Assembly (NCBI GenBank): GCA_030700255.1
Contig: JAUYJN010000009.1
Span: 1 to 35,053, forward strand
From: Candidatus Peregrinibacteria bacterium
GTDB lineage: Bacteria; Patescibacteriota; Gracilibacteria; UBA1369; JABINC01
Length of the DNA: 35,053 bases
Reading direction: 5' to 3'
Positions within the stretch are counted from its first letter, which is position 1; the number at the start of each line of letters is the position of its first letter. The position numbers were made by a program, and so were the translations under genes. Positions 7,566-15,737 of the stretch are shown one piece after another. The notes under the pieces are model-generated. The model was not told the DNA's origin and ran no database searches. It worked only from the letters and a program-made list of their open reading frames with translations.

Positions 7566-7985
7566 TCATCTAACCATTTTCAGATAGCACTCTTTGCATA
7601 GGATTATCCAATCAATACATGGTTTTATGTTCAAACCATTGATACATTGAATAGCTTCTTTTTGACTTTTGAATATACGAAAATGAATACCCTCATCTAT
7701 ATACACGTTCTTAAGATGATAGATAATGTTACTCTTAAGAGTAACATTATCAGTATTTTTCACTTTTTTTACAGAACAAGGGGGTATAAATGTAACCGCC
7801 TTCTCATGGAGTGCATTCAGACACAATCCATTTCTTGGATTAGTTCGAATGTCTTCGCGTTTACTCCATGGAATTATATGGCTTGCAATAAGTAGTTCGC
7901 TCGCCTTCGGTGTGATCCCACCTCCAGTACCTAACTGGATATACTGAGCCGTTTTTCGTTGTTTCCCAGACCTTTTTATGCTATC
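7566..7985 (-). pseudogene. Truncated HNH endonuclease (HNH_2-like) remnant
   Basis: The open frame (139 codons) has no ATG in its first part and is bounded upstream by a stop at 7986-7988. Its first third matches the HNH motif of HNH_2-type nucleases: ASHIIPWSKREDIRTNPRNG and then LCLNALHEKA, with the His, Asn and His of the metal-binding site all in place. After that the family normally has FDxGLIT, but here the sequence departs (VTFIPPC) and runs through a perfect 30-bp palindrome (7722-7751). The last 60 codons are not recognisable. I read it as a decayed mobile or restriction-type HNH gene that lost its N terminus and was altered by an inverted duplication. Confidence 0.65.
7722..7751. 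repeat. Perfect 30-bp palindrome
   Basis: Two 15-nt arms, GATAATGTTACTCTT and its exact reverse complement, meet at 7736/7737 with no spacer. It lies inside the HNH remnant reading frame without breaking it. There is no T tract, so it is not an ordinary terminator. An inverted tandem duplication from template switching, a protein-binding site, or a cruciform-forming insertion footprint are all possible. Confidence 0.8.
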
Positions 7986-8108
7986 TTATTTCTCCAAAAA
8001 ACAACCCTCGCTATTCGAAAAATGGTGGAGCTTTAGAAAACAAAACTGGACAAATTGAGGATTTCCTTTAGAATGAAGTCTCATTTTAATAGATTGAATT
8101 GATTATAT

Positions 8109-9074
8109 ATGAAATTTTTAGATAACCTTCTAGACTGGTTGGACCCACCCAGCCCTAAAACTGGCAAAAAAAGTCTGTCGCCACCCGCCCTAAACGTAGA
8201 GGTTATTGCAAACTTTAGATCAAAATATACCGATATTTTCAAAGTTTTTGAGAATGGGGGGGGGCAAGTAGTTGACGCTGAAGTTGTCAGAGCTATGGCA
8301 TCAATTAATGCCCTCGATGGGCGGCTTTTGAAGAGCACTGAAGAGCTAAAGGAAAGATGTTTCCCGAAGATATACGAAAAGATTGTCACGGCATTGAAAG
8401 TTATTGAAAAGACTGAGGCTGATATCATACGGAATAGGAAAGAAATGAAAATAAGCTCTTATGCTGACTACAAAAAAAGTTATCTCACTATAATAGACAT
8501 GGAGAAAGAACGTGTGGTTCTTTTGCGAAAATTAATACTCTACTTCGCTTCAAACATATATGCGCTCGATGCGGTTCACAAAGAAGCTACACGAATGCAA
8601 GGGCTGATGAAAGAGAAAAGAACGCAAGTGGATGACCGAATGCGAGGTAAACACACTCTTCTGGCAGCTATAGAAAGGTCCAGAAAGCTTGACGAAGAGG
8701 CTTTTAAAATAGTGGCGTATGCAAGGTCTTTAGAATCTGAGATGGATGCTATAGCCCCAGAACTCATAGGGATAATTAATGCTCTTTCAGCACAGATCAC
8801 AGAGACACTTGATTTCAATGAAATATTTTACAGCAGAGTCGATGAACTTGATGAAGTGGCTGACTTGGTTAATATTTTGGAGGCTAACGCCGAAGATGTT
8901 ACAATAATAAAATTAATTGGGGGCAAGATAGCTGGATTGTTGAAAGGTGTGGAGGGAACAACTGAATTAGAAAAAATAGATCACTTAGTTATTGCAGGCG
9001 GAAAAAAAATAACAAAGAAGGTTGTTGACTCCCATGTAAAAAAAGTAAAAAGTATTGTCGAGCCTGATCAGTAA
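8109..9074 (+). CDS. Unknown mostly helical protein
   Basis: I do not recognise this 321-aa protein. It begins MKFLDNLLDWLDPP, a short amphipathic helix followed by a proline break, then is almost wholly helical with many charged residues and several coiled-coil-like stretches (about 75-130, 150-200 and 215-250). There is no signal peptide or membrane segment. In overall look it resembles TelA/toxic-anion-resistance-type helical proteins, but no family motif can be named. The ATG at 8109 follows TATAT without a ribosome binding site. The next gene begins 34 nt after the stop and is probably cotranscribed. Confidence 0.7.
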   Translation: MKFLDNLLDWLDPPSPKTGKKSLSPPALNVEVIANFRSKYTDIFKVFENGGGQVVDAEVVRAMASINALDGRLLKSTEELKERCFPKIYEKIVTALKVIEKTEADIIRNRKEMKISSYADYKKSYLTIIDMEKERVVLLRKLILYFASNIYALDAVHKEATRMQGLMKEKRTQVDDRMRGKHTLLAAIERSRKLDEEAFKIVAYARSLESEMDAIAPELIGIINALSAQITETLDFNEIFYSRVDELDEVADLVNILEANAEDVTIIKLIGGKIAGLLKGVEGTTELEKIDHLVIAGGKKITKKVVDSHVKKVKSIVEPDQ

Positions 9075-9108
9075 GTTCGATAGCATATTCACATAACAAT
9101 TATCAACT

Positions 9109-9843
9109 ATGGTAAAAGGACCCGATGGCAAAGAGTATGTTGAAGTACTTGTTCCGGTAGATACGGAAGAAGGCCAAGTTGCGCTTGCAGAGCAGGAGTT
9201 ACGAGAAAAACTCGCTAATGTTGAGCGAGAAATAAAAATAAACGACCTTGAAACCAAGGCTGGTTGCGCAGGTATGCTTGGAGGCTTTTACGCTAAATCT
9301 TTGGAGAAGACTTACCCGACTCCGGATCCAGGGGAGGCGAACAAAGCGAAAAAGAGAGCTGCCGTAGCGCAAGATTTAGGCTGTCTTCTTTTTTTGTACT
9401 CTACTATTATAGGTCATACTCTTTGGTTTCGAAAGAGAAAGCTTGAGAAGGAAATTGCAGGTGAAAGGACGGAACTTATAACGAAAGATGAAGCGGATGC
9501 GATCATCGGAACCACCAGGGATCTCATTGCGCAGTTTGCGCAAGAAGGGGGCTCTTCTTCCATTGGTGAGCGATTTGACAATACAATAGAGGGGGTCGGT
9601 AGGAAAAGAGGAGTTGAAAAAATGTTGCCGGAAGATGAGATAAAGGCGGATATAGAGCTCCTTAGATACAGGGTGAAGATGGCTTTATTCGCTGCAGGTA
9701 TCGCAAGCGCCGCTCTTATTGGTTTGATCCTCACGAGCCTTTTAAGTTCGTGTAATAGTTACGGAGACGATCAAGGTGATGAAGATGTGGAGCTATATGA
9801 AAATATAAATTCCGAGGATGAGAATTATGCAAATCGACAGTGA
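9109..9843 (+). CDS. Unknown membrane protein with coiled coil and acidic C terminus
   Basis: I do not recognise this 244-aa protein. Residues about 20-50 are a charged helix. A weakly hydrophobic segment lies near 85-102 (LGCLLFLYSTIIGHTLWF), charged helices follow, and a clear membrane segment is at about 197-215 (AALFAAGIASAALIGLILTS-like). It ends in a Cys and a very acidic tail (DDQGDEDVELYENINSEDE). It follows the unknown helical protein at 8109 by 34 nt, and the two probably work together. The tRNA-Gln gene is downstream on the opposite strand, so the two units converge. Confidence 0.7.
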   Translation: MVKGPDGKEYVEVLVPVDTEEGQVALAEQELREKLANVEREIKINDLETKAGCAGMLGGFYAKSLEKTYPTPDPGEANKAKKRAAVAQDLGCLLFLYSTIIGHTLWFRKRKLEKEIAGERTELITKDEADAIIGTTRDLIAQFAQEGGSSSIGERFDNTIEGVGRKRGVEKMLPEDEIKADIELLRYRVKMALFAAGIASAALIGLILTSLLSSCNSYGDDQGDEDVELYENINSEDENYANRQ

Positions 9844-9931
9844 AAATTTACCAAAAAATTCGCAATTGGCCAAAATTTATACAACTACCATAAGCGGGGT
9901 TGGAAGACTGGTTTTTCTTATTTTTCCGAGT

Positions 9932-10005
9932 TGGCTGGGGCGGAGGGATTCGAACCCCCGATACCGGTACCAGAAACCGGTGCCTTACCACTTGGCGACG
10001 CCCCA
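9932..10005 (-). tRNA. tRNA-Gln (anticodon CTG)
   Basis: On the minus strand the acceptor stem is TGGGGCG/CGCCCCA, the D arm is GCCAAGTGGTAAGGC, the anticodon stem is CCGGT/ACCGG around TTCTGGT (anticodon CTG), and the T arm is GGGGG-TTCGAAT-CCCTC. The discriminator is G and CCA is encoded (9932-9934). Its 5' end is 22 nt after the stop of the TPR gene on the same strand with no terminator between, so it may be processed from that transcript. Confidence 0.95.
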
Positions 10006-10027
10006 ACATTTTTGTAGCGAGGGCATT

Positions 10028-10942
10028 CTACTTATTTCCTATGATTTCAGCAACCAATTTGTCGTTTTGGAAATCACTGTACCAAGCAATCAGCTTGTTG
10101 GCATAGGCCTTTGCTTCAGTTGCATCGCCGAGCAAGTTTAGAGTTTTCATCATCAGGTAATTTGCAGGGATAGAGGAGGGTTGTTTCGCAAGTATGAAGT
10201 CCAGTTGAGTTTTGGCATCCGATAATTTGCCGAGTTCTATATTTGTGATTGCTAGGTTGATTCGAATATTTATATTTTCAGGTGAAATCTGAACCATCCT
10301 TGTATTGTATGTGAGTGCAGTTTTTAAATCTTTAAATTCATTTCCATATTCACCCATATATATTAGCGCTAGAGCATTGTTTGCTTCAAAATTATTTGGT
10401 TCGAGCTTGATTGCATTATTCAAAGCGATAATTGCTTTTTTTACATTAATATATTCTCCAAGAAGAGCTATTTTAGCTTCTGCAACATTAAAAAAAACAC
10501 TCTTAGGTGAGTTATTCTGTATTATTCTGTAAGTTCTTGTTGCATTCGTTGAATCATGAAGTGCTTCATAAGCCAGTGCGAGATTCATAAATATAGTTGT
10601 GGAATTTTGTTCTTCAAAACCTCCAAGTGCTAGAGCTTCGTTATATAATGCGACTGCATTTTCAAAATCCCCATTGTTGTATGCTCTAACAGCTTTTTCA
10701 GCGCGGACCTTTGCATTACTTTTAGTATCTTCTTCGCTCCAAGTTGATTTCAATTGAGCGATTTTTGCATAGTCGGCATCAGTTAAAACAAATACTTGTT
10801 CGGTTGGATTGCCGTCTGCATCAAAAACGCTTGTATGTAGACTATCAGTGGAAATTATGTTTGCAGTTAGTATACTCAGCCAGCCGATGGATAATATTCC
10901 GACAATGTACTTGAAACCTTTATGATATTTAATATGATGCAT
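10028..10942 (-). CDS. Membrane-anchored TPR-repeat protein
   Basis: This 304-aa protein has one N-terminal membrane segment (about residues 12-30) and then several tetratricopeptide-like helical pairs. Typical positions are AVRAYNNGDFENAVALYNEALAL, NLALAYEALHDSTNATRTYR, AIIALNNAIKLEPNN followed by EANNALALIYMGE, LTYNTRMVQISPENINIRIN and ELGKLSDAKTQLDFILAKQP. Such proteins are scaffolds that hold protein partners, here on the outer face of the membrane. It is divergent from the substrate-binding protein at 11022, and the short space between them must hold both promoters. The tRNA-Gln(CTG) gene follows 22 nt downstream. Confidence 0.8.
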   Translation of the reverse strand: MHHIKYHKGFKYIVGILSIGWLSILTANIISTDSLHTSVFDADGNPTEQVFVLTDADYAKIAQLKSTWSEEDTKSNAKVRAEKAVRAYNNGDFENAVALYNEALALGGFEEQNSTTIFMNLALAYEALHDSTNATRTYRIIQNNSPKSVFFNVAEAKIALLGEYINVKKAIIALNNAIKLEPNNFEANNALALIYMGEYGNEFKDLKTALTYNTRMVQISPENINIRINLAITNIELGKLSDAKTQLDFILAKQPSSIPANYLMMKTLNLLGDATEAKAYANKLIAWYSDFQNDKLVAEIIGNK

Positions 10943-11021
10943 GTGTCTTCTAAATTACTTCGTCTAATATATTACTTGAGGAGTGATTGCAAAAGCAACC
11001 TTTCTCTGGAATAATCACGTT

Positions 11022-12587
11022 ATGAAATCAAAACTTGAATACATGTCGCACAAAACATCTCAAGGTATATTCGTTGGTTTCCTTTCACTATTTGTTTTTA
11101 TAGTTGTCACTGTCGGCGTAAATTTTTTTACGCAAGGAGCGGTTCTTGAGTACTTAGCGAAGTTTGATAAAAACAGCGTGGCAATCGACACAAATCTAAA
11201 ATCTTTTTCAGTTGGTATGGCGGCCCCGGTGACCTCGCTTGACCCTTTGAATTTCGAATTTCAAAACAGACTTATTTTGAACAATTCATACGAAGGCTTG
11301 GTTGCACTTGATTCGAGTTTGCAGGTCAAGCAAGCTCTTGCTGTAACATTCGGACAGGTAGATGAAACGACTTGGGAATTTCGAATTCGTGAAGGTGTAA
11401 AATTCCACAATGGTTCAGAGCTCTCAGCAAATGACGTTATTCAAAGTTTCCGTAGCGCTATGGAGGACAGTTCATCGCAACTTAAATCAATACTTGCAAA
11501 TATAGATGATATCACTGCAGGTGGAGGGAAAATTCAGATCAAGACAAAGAAGCCGGATCCAACTTTTATCAACAAACTTGCTACAGTTTATATTTATAAG
11601 GATTTTGATAATGGTGAGAGATATGGGACCGGCCCATACGTATTATCGCAGGAAAAAAAACCTTCAAATACTTTTGATGGGAGTAGAGTATTGCTTGAGA
11701 GATTTGATGATTATTGGGGTAGGGAGCCGAGCGTTAGCGAGGCTACTTTTGTTTATGTTCAGAATAAAGATGAACGTATGAAATTGTTTAAAGATGGAAA
11801 GATCGATGTTTTGAGAAATGTCCCATATAATTTATTGGAAAGTATAAAAAAGATGGATGCTGTCATTATGGAGCAGCCAAGTCTTGAGGTGACTTTTCTT
11901 GGATTCGGATTTAAATCTACCGAAGTTTTTAAGGATCCAAGTGTTGTGAATATGATTATAAAATCCATCAATCGTGATGAGCTAATTAATGCTTTTGGAT
12001 CGGCGGTACATACGGCAAACCAATTTGTTTCAAATGGAGTTGTTGGTTATGTGCCGGGGCTTACAAGTGAGGATATTGAAGAAGAAATTCCTGCGAATTT
12101 CACATTGCCTGAAAATACAGATCTTACATTGGATTTTGCAAATGGTCAGAATGAAATTGCAAAGCGTATTCAGAGTAATATGAAAAAACTTGGATTTAAT
12201 ATTACTCTAAATCAGGTTGGCGGTGAGGAATTTATAAATATGTTACATAGTGGTAAATCAGATATGTATTTGCTTGGTTGGAAATCTGAATTCGGAGATG
12301 CTATAGATTTTTATAAAGTTATGGCGCATTCAAGAGAAGGTCATCTTGGCGAATTCAATGCCGGTAATTATTCGAATCCTGAAGTAGATGAACTTATAGC
12401 GGAGTCCGATAATACGTGGAATCCACTAGAGCGTGTGAAAATTCTACAAAAAATAATGAAGATAATTCTCATAGATAATCCACTTGGTATGCCAATACTT
12501 GAAACAGAAATAATTTATGCCGTCAAAAAAGGCATAAACTTCGTCCCACGCATCGACGGCTACATCTACTTAAATGAGCTTAGGTAG
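11022..12587 (+). CDS. ABC-type peptide/solute-binding protein (SBP_bac_5), membrane anchored
   Basis: This protein of about 521 aa resembles the extracytoplasmic solute-binding proteins of oligopeptide and dipeptide ABC importers. It has a membrane segment near the N terminus (IFVGFLSLFVFIVVTVGVNFF) with no lipobox cysteine, so it is tethered by a helix rather than a lipid. The domain-start signature is LDPLNFEFQNRLILNNSYEGL, followed by WEFRIREGVKFHNGSELSANDV, the signature of the family. The C-terminal part DMYLLGWKSEFGDA is also typical. I chose the ATG at 11022; an in-frame GTG at 10983 and an ATG at 11043 are alternatives. No permease or ATPase genes of an importer are nearby, so the partner must be elsewhere, or the protein is used as a surface binder. 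Confidence 0.85.
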   Translation: MKSKLEYMSHKTSQGIFVGFLSLFVFIVVTVGVNFFTQGAVLEYLAKFDKNSVAIDTNLKSFSVGMAAPVTSLDPLNFEFQNRLILNNSYEGLVALDSSLQVKQALAVTFGQVDETTWEFRIREGVKFHNGSELSANDVIQSFRSAMEDSSSQLKSILANIDDITAGGGKIQIKTKKPDPTFINKLATVYIYKDFDNGERYGTGPYVLSQEKKPSNTFDGSRVLLERFDDYWGREPSVSEATFVYVQNKDERMKLFKDGKIDVLRNVPYNLLESIKKMDAVIMEQPSLEVTFLGFGFKSTEVFKDPSVVNMIIKSINRDELINAFGSAVHTANQFVSNGVVGYVPGLTSEDIEEEIPANFTLPENTDLTLDFANGQNEIAKRIQSNMKKLGFNITLNQVGGEEFINMLHSGKSDMYLLGWKSEFGDAIDFYKVMAHSREGHLGEFNAGNYSNPEVDELIAESDNTWNPLERVKILQKIMKIILIDNPLGMPILETEIIYAVKKGINFVPRIDGYIYLNELR

Positions 12588-12719
12588 TTAAAGCATTGCG
12601 AGTCCAAAATGACACTCTTACGCATATTGTCAAGCCGTAGATGGTCTGTTGGGGGGGTAGAGCCTTAATAAATTGGCGTTTTTCTGCTAAAATAGTATGA
12701 ATAATTATACATTTTTCAG

Positions 12720-14429
12720 ATGGATAAAACGCAAGAAAAACAGGAGGCGGAGATGATAGAAGATATAGCCGAGCAGGTTGCTGAGGTTGTACCGATGGAT
12801 GATGCTGATAGCGGTGATTTTAAGATTCATTACTCAATTCGTTCGAAGTTGATTGCTGTGGTTAGTATTCTTGTAATTATACTGATGGTTTCGACCGCTG
12901 GATTTTTGCTAAATCAGAAGAAAAAAGAGCTTACTCGTGATATCTATGTGAATTCTAGGAGTTTTGCAGAATTGACGGCCGATGACATTACGAGTGTGTA
13001 TGAGACATACTTAGCTGAAAATGGGTTTATTCAATTCAATAGAATAATTCAGAGCTTATTTAGAAAATCGGAAGATGTTTCACGTATTACGCTTGTGCGT
13101 TTCAATGGAGAGGTTTTGTATGATTCTGAAACTGATAAATTACAGCAGTATAGTGGTGAGATGAGATCTGTTTCCGGCGATAATCAGCTTTTAGAACGAG
13201 TGCAGGCACCTTTTCCTTCTATAAATGTAGCCGGGGTTGGTCGCATCGTTTATTTAGAGAAAGATCCGCTTGGGCAGACATTTGAGGTAAATCTAAATGG
13301 TAAAAAAATAGAGCCGATTATTGATACGGATAGAGTTGCTACAATAGTTCATCCTGTAGCTCAAAAATACGCGGTACTTTATCAAGTGAGTTATGATCAG
13401 CTAGACCAACGCATAGCAAAAACTATGCGACAAATTGGGTTACTTCTAGCCGGAGCGATTGCATTTGGTGTACTGCTTGCTATAGCTATAGGCGCGAAGA
13501 TAGCAAATCCTATTCGTGGACTTACCGCTGGGGCTGCAGAGATAGCACAGGGGCATTTTGATTATCGTGTAGATATTCATTCAAAAGATGAACTTGGACT
13601 TTTATCAAATTCATTTAATCAAATGGCACGGGATTTGAAAGAAAGTACAAAGGCTTTGATCTATAAGGAGAGAGTCGCAAAGGAACTTGAGATCGCAAAA
13701 GAAATTCAAGAGTCGATAATCCCAAAGAATATTCCGGTTATAGATGGGCTTGATATATCTGCCAGCGTTGAGCCGGCGGCTGAGATAGGGGGGGATTGTT
13801 ATGATTTCATAAAGATTGATGATACAAATACGGTTATATATTTGGGAGATGTGACAGGGCATGGAGTCCCTGCGGGACTCCTCGTATCCGTTGCAAATGC
13901 ACTAATTTATGCATTTAGAAGCCTTGGTAATATTTTTGATATCTTGGTTAATGTGAATGCGATTTTGCAAGCAAAATCGCAACCTAACATGTTTATCACT
14001 ATGGCGATGCTCAATTGGAATCAAGCTCTGCAAAAAATGGAATACATATCTGCCGGACATGAGAAAATTCTTCATTACAATGCGGCTTCATCGCAAGTAA
14101 CCGAGCTTGATAGTGGCGGAATCGCACTTGGTATGATTCCGGATTGCTCTAAATTGTTGAAAAAAACTCCTATCAATATGGTCGCCGGGGACATGATTGT
14201 TTTATACAGCGATGGTATTCCGGAGGCATGGGGTGCAAAAAAACAACAATACGGAATGGGCAGATTTAGAAGGGTTCTGCTGGATGCGGTCAAAGGTCAT
14301 GCACAAGTTGTAGGTACGGCAGTTACAGCACAAACTATAAGGGAGGATATATTAAAAGACCTCCACGAATTCATGGGTGCAACCCCACAAGCCGATGACA
14401 TTACCATCATGGTCATAAAAAAACTTTAA
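12720..14429 (+). CDS. HAMP-domain sensor with SpoIIE/RsbU-type PP2C serine phosphatase
   Basis: A 569-aa membrane-bound sensor phosphatase. Membrane segment 1 is at about 42-64 and segment 2 at about 238-262, with an extracytoplasmic sensing region between. A HAMP linker follows (PIRGLTAGAAEIAQGHFDYR), a coiled coil (KELEIAKEIQESIIP, the usual RsbU lead-in), and a PP2C-like domain with metal-binding acidic motifs GGDCYDF (about 355), GDVTGHGVPAGLL (about 376) and YSDGIPEA (about 496). The family dephosphorylates serine on anti-sigma-factor antagonists. No such antagonist or anti-sigma kinase is in the window, so the target is unknown. The acidic first 40 residues are cytoplasmic. Confidence 0.9.
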   Translation: MDKTQEKQEAEMIEDIAEQVAEVVPMDDADSGDFKIHYSIRSKLIAVVSILVIILMVSTAGFLLNQKKKELTRDIYVNSRSFAELTADDITSVYETYLAENGFIQFNRIIQSLFRKSEDVSRITLVRFNGEVLYDSETDKLQQYSGEMRSVSGDNQLLERVQAPFPSINVAGVGRIVYLEKDPLGQTFEVNLNGKKIEPIIDTDRVATIVHPVAQKYAVLYQVSYDQLDQRIAKTMRQIGLLLAGAIAFGVLLAIAIGAKIANPIRGLTAGAAEIAQGHFDYRVDIHSKDELGLLSNSFNQMARDLKESTKALIYKERVAKELEIAKEIQESIIPKNIPVIDGLDISASVEPAAEIGGDCYDFIKIDDTNTVIYLGDVTGHGVPAGLLVSVANALIYAFRSLGNIFDILVNVNAILQAKSQPNMFITMAMLNWNQALQKMEYISAGHEKILHYNAASSQVTELDSGGIALGMIPDCSKLLKKTPINMVAGDMIVLYSDGIPEAWGAKKQQYGMGRFRRVLLDAVKGHAQVVGTAVTAQTIREDILKDLHEFMGATPQADDITIMVIKKL

Positions 14430-14530
14430 GAAGATATTAAAAAAAATCTCTTAGCTTTTTAATAATTTTTTAAGTTTGAAGTGTAATATCCCACTTATGG
14501 AAAAAGAATTGGAGAGATAGGAATAGGCGT

Positions 14531-14734
14531 TTGAAATTCTTACCTTGTGCTATTGAGTTAATGATCTATTCTAATATCGAACCAAATGTAAAATTTAATC
14601 CTAAAGCATTTGGGGAGAAATTATACAGATTCGCTGGCGTTACTCCGTACAATGAAATTTTTTACGTTCAAGTAAGGGAGAATGTAAAAAATAAGCAAAA
14701 GAACCTTGTGTCTATATTTCCAGAACAAAAATAG
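14531..14734 (+). CDS. Small unknown protein, possibly 5'-truncated
   Basis: I do not recognise the 67-aa product from the TTG at 14531 (LKFLPCAIELMIYS, then a basic C-terminal half ending SIFPEQK). The same frame is open upstream from about 14480 and reads sensibly there (KKNWRDRNRR), but it has no ATG. The coding start is therefore unclear and the gene may be a fragment. The C-terminal pattern (LYRFAGVTPYNEIFYVQVRE, then a basic loop, then SIFP) loosely resembles the beta-sheet end of RelE/BECR-fold toxins. That is only an impression. It stands alone, followed at once by a structured element that overlaps its stop codon. Confidence 0.45.
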   Translation: MKFLPCAIELMIYSNIEPNVKFNPKAFGEKLYRFAGVTPYNEIFYVQVRENVKNKQKNLVSIFPEQK

Positions 14735-14776
14735 TCCTCCGGCCAAGTGTGGTATATGAACCACAGCAGAAGGACT
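14733..14776 (+). other. Stem-loop element overlapping the stop of the small ORF
   Basis: An outer stem, AGTCCT (14733-14738) with AGGACT (14771-14776), encloses an inner hairpin, TGTGGT (14748-14753) with ACCACA (14760-14765) around loop ATATGA. No T tract follows, so it is a poor terminator. It could be a processing or decay signal, or a recombination site. Confidence 0.45.
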
Positions 14777-14856
14777 GAATATATACTAATAAAATTCGTC
14801 TGGAAAATCAAATAAATAAATAATATCCTCTGTTGGAATTATAATAATTTTACAAA

Positions 14857-15657
14857 ATGCTCAATTCTGCTTTTATCTGTCCGCACGCTCCAGTGATGAT
14901 ACCTTCTATTGGCTCAAAAGGTGGTATTCAAGGTATGCAACAAACGATCAATCATGTGCTTGCAAATTGCATTGAAATTGCGAAGTCTGAACCGGACATC
15001 GTTGTGATTATGAGTCAGCGCGCTTACATAGTGCCAAATGCTATCTCAGTTCAATTGCCGGAAGAAGAAGAGCTCTTTGGATCTATGGCGGATTTTGGCG
15101 AGGAGGATTGCGTTGGCGTGAAATCTGATAATGATCTTGGTATGAGAATTTTAAATACAGCACATCAAGAAGATTTAAAAGTGCTTGGTCAAAACAACAA
15201 CAGTCTTGATTATGGGATGGTGATACCTTTGTATTATCTTCAAAAAGCTTGCCAAAAGAAATTCAAAGTCGTGGCTCTTGCAATGTCGCTCGAATCAAAG
15301 AAAAATCATTTTGAATTTGGAAAAGTACTTAGTAGCGTGTTTGCGGAATCAAAAGAAAATATAGTATTTATAGCGGCGAGTGAACTTTCTCACACGGTAA
15401 CAAAAGAAGCTTTGCAGGGCTACATGCCGGATGCCAAAGATTTCGATGCCCATGCCGTAAAATATCTTAAAGCAGGAATGGTAGAAAATTTCTTACTTAT
15501 GGATTCATTTGATGAAGATGAATTCTTCTGTCATGGGTTACGGCCTATCGCGACGTTGCTCGGCGCAATAGACCGCTCCCACTTAAAACTTAATGACATT
15601 TCATACGAAGCTCCATACGGAGTAGGGTACTTAACTGCACTTTACAATCCGGGGTAA
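14857..15657 (+). CDS. LigB/Memo-like (class III extradiol dioxygenase fold) protein
   Basis: This 266-aa protein matches the extradiol-dioxygenase LigB fold of the AmmeMemoRadiSam group. The N terminus AFICPHAPVMIPSIG carries the expected first metal His. NSLDYGMVIPLYYL occupies the place of the HE-x-x-VPL motif, and FIAASELSHTVTK corresponds to the S-x-D-L-S-H motif with a further His. FFCHGLRPIATLLGA lies near the end. Family members are either true metal dioxygenases or, in the Memo group, proteins of unsettled function often found with a radical SAM partner. No radical SAM or AMMECR1 gene is next to it here. The substrate is unknown. Confidence 0.75.
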   Translation: MLNSAFICPHAPVMIPSIGSKGGIQGMQQTINHVLANCIEIAKSEPDIVVIMSQRAYIVPNAISVQLPEEEELFGSMADFGEEDCVGVKSDNDLGMRILNTAHQEDLKVLGQNNNSLDYGMVIPLYYLQKACQKKFKVVALAMSLESKKNHFEFGKVLSSVFAESKENIVFIAASELSHTVTKEALQGYMPDAKDFDAHAVKYLKAGMVENFLLMDSFDEDEFFCHGLRPIATLLGAIDRSHLKLNDISYEAPYGVGYLTALYNPG

Positions 15658-15668
15658 TATGGCGCAAA

Positions 15669-15692
15669 CGTGTAACCAAAAGGCTTTACACG
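15669..15692 (+). other. Hairpin after the LigB-like gene
   Basis: CGTGTAA (15669-15675) pairs with TTACACG (15686-15692) around a 10-nt loop. It lies 12 nt after the stop codon. There is no T run directly after it, so it is either a weak terminator or an mRNA-stabilising 3' hairpin. Confidence 0.35.
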
Positions 15693-15737
15693 CATTATAA
15701 CTAATGAGGGAATTTTTTTATTATCTAATTTATTCAA

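Noticed and set aside
7726-7947. Plus-strand hydrophobic ORF opposite the HNH remnant
   Set aside because: The minus-strand frame shows a clear HNH motif, so the plus frame is its shadow.
9818-10141. Plus-strand ORF with WLGRRDSNPRYRYQ
   Set aside because: It is a reading of the tRNA-Gln(CTG) gene and the end of the TPR gene on the wrong strand.
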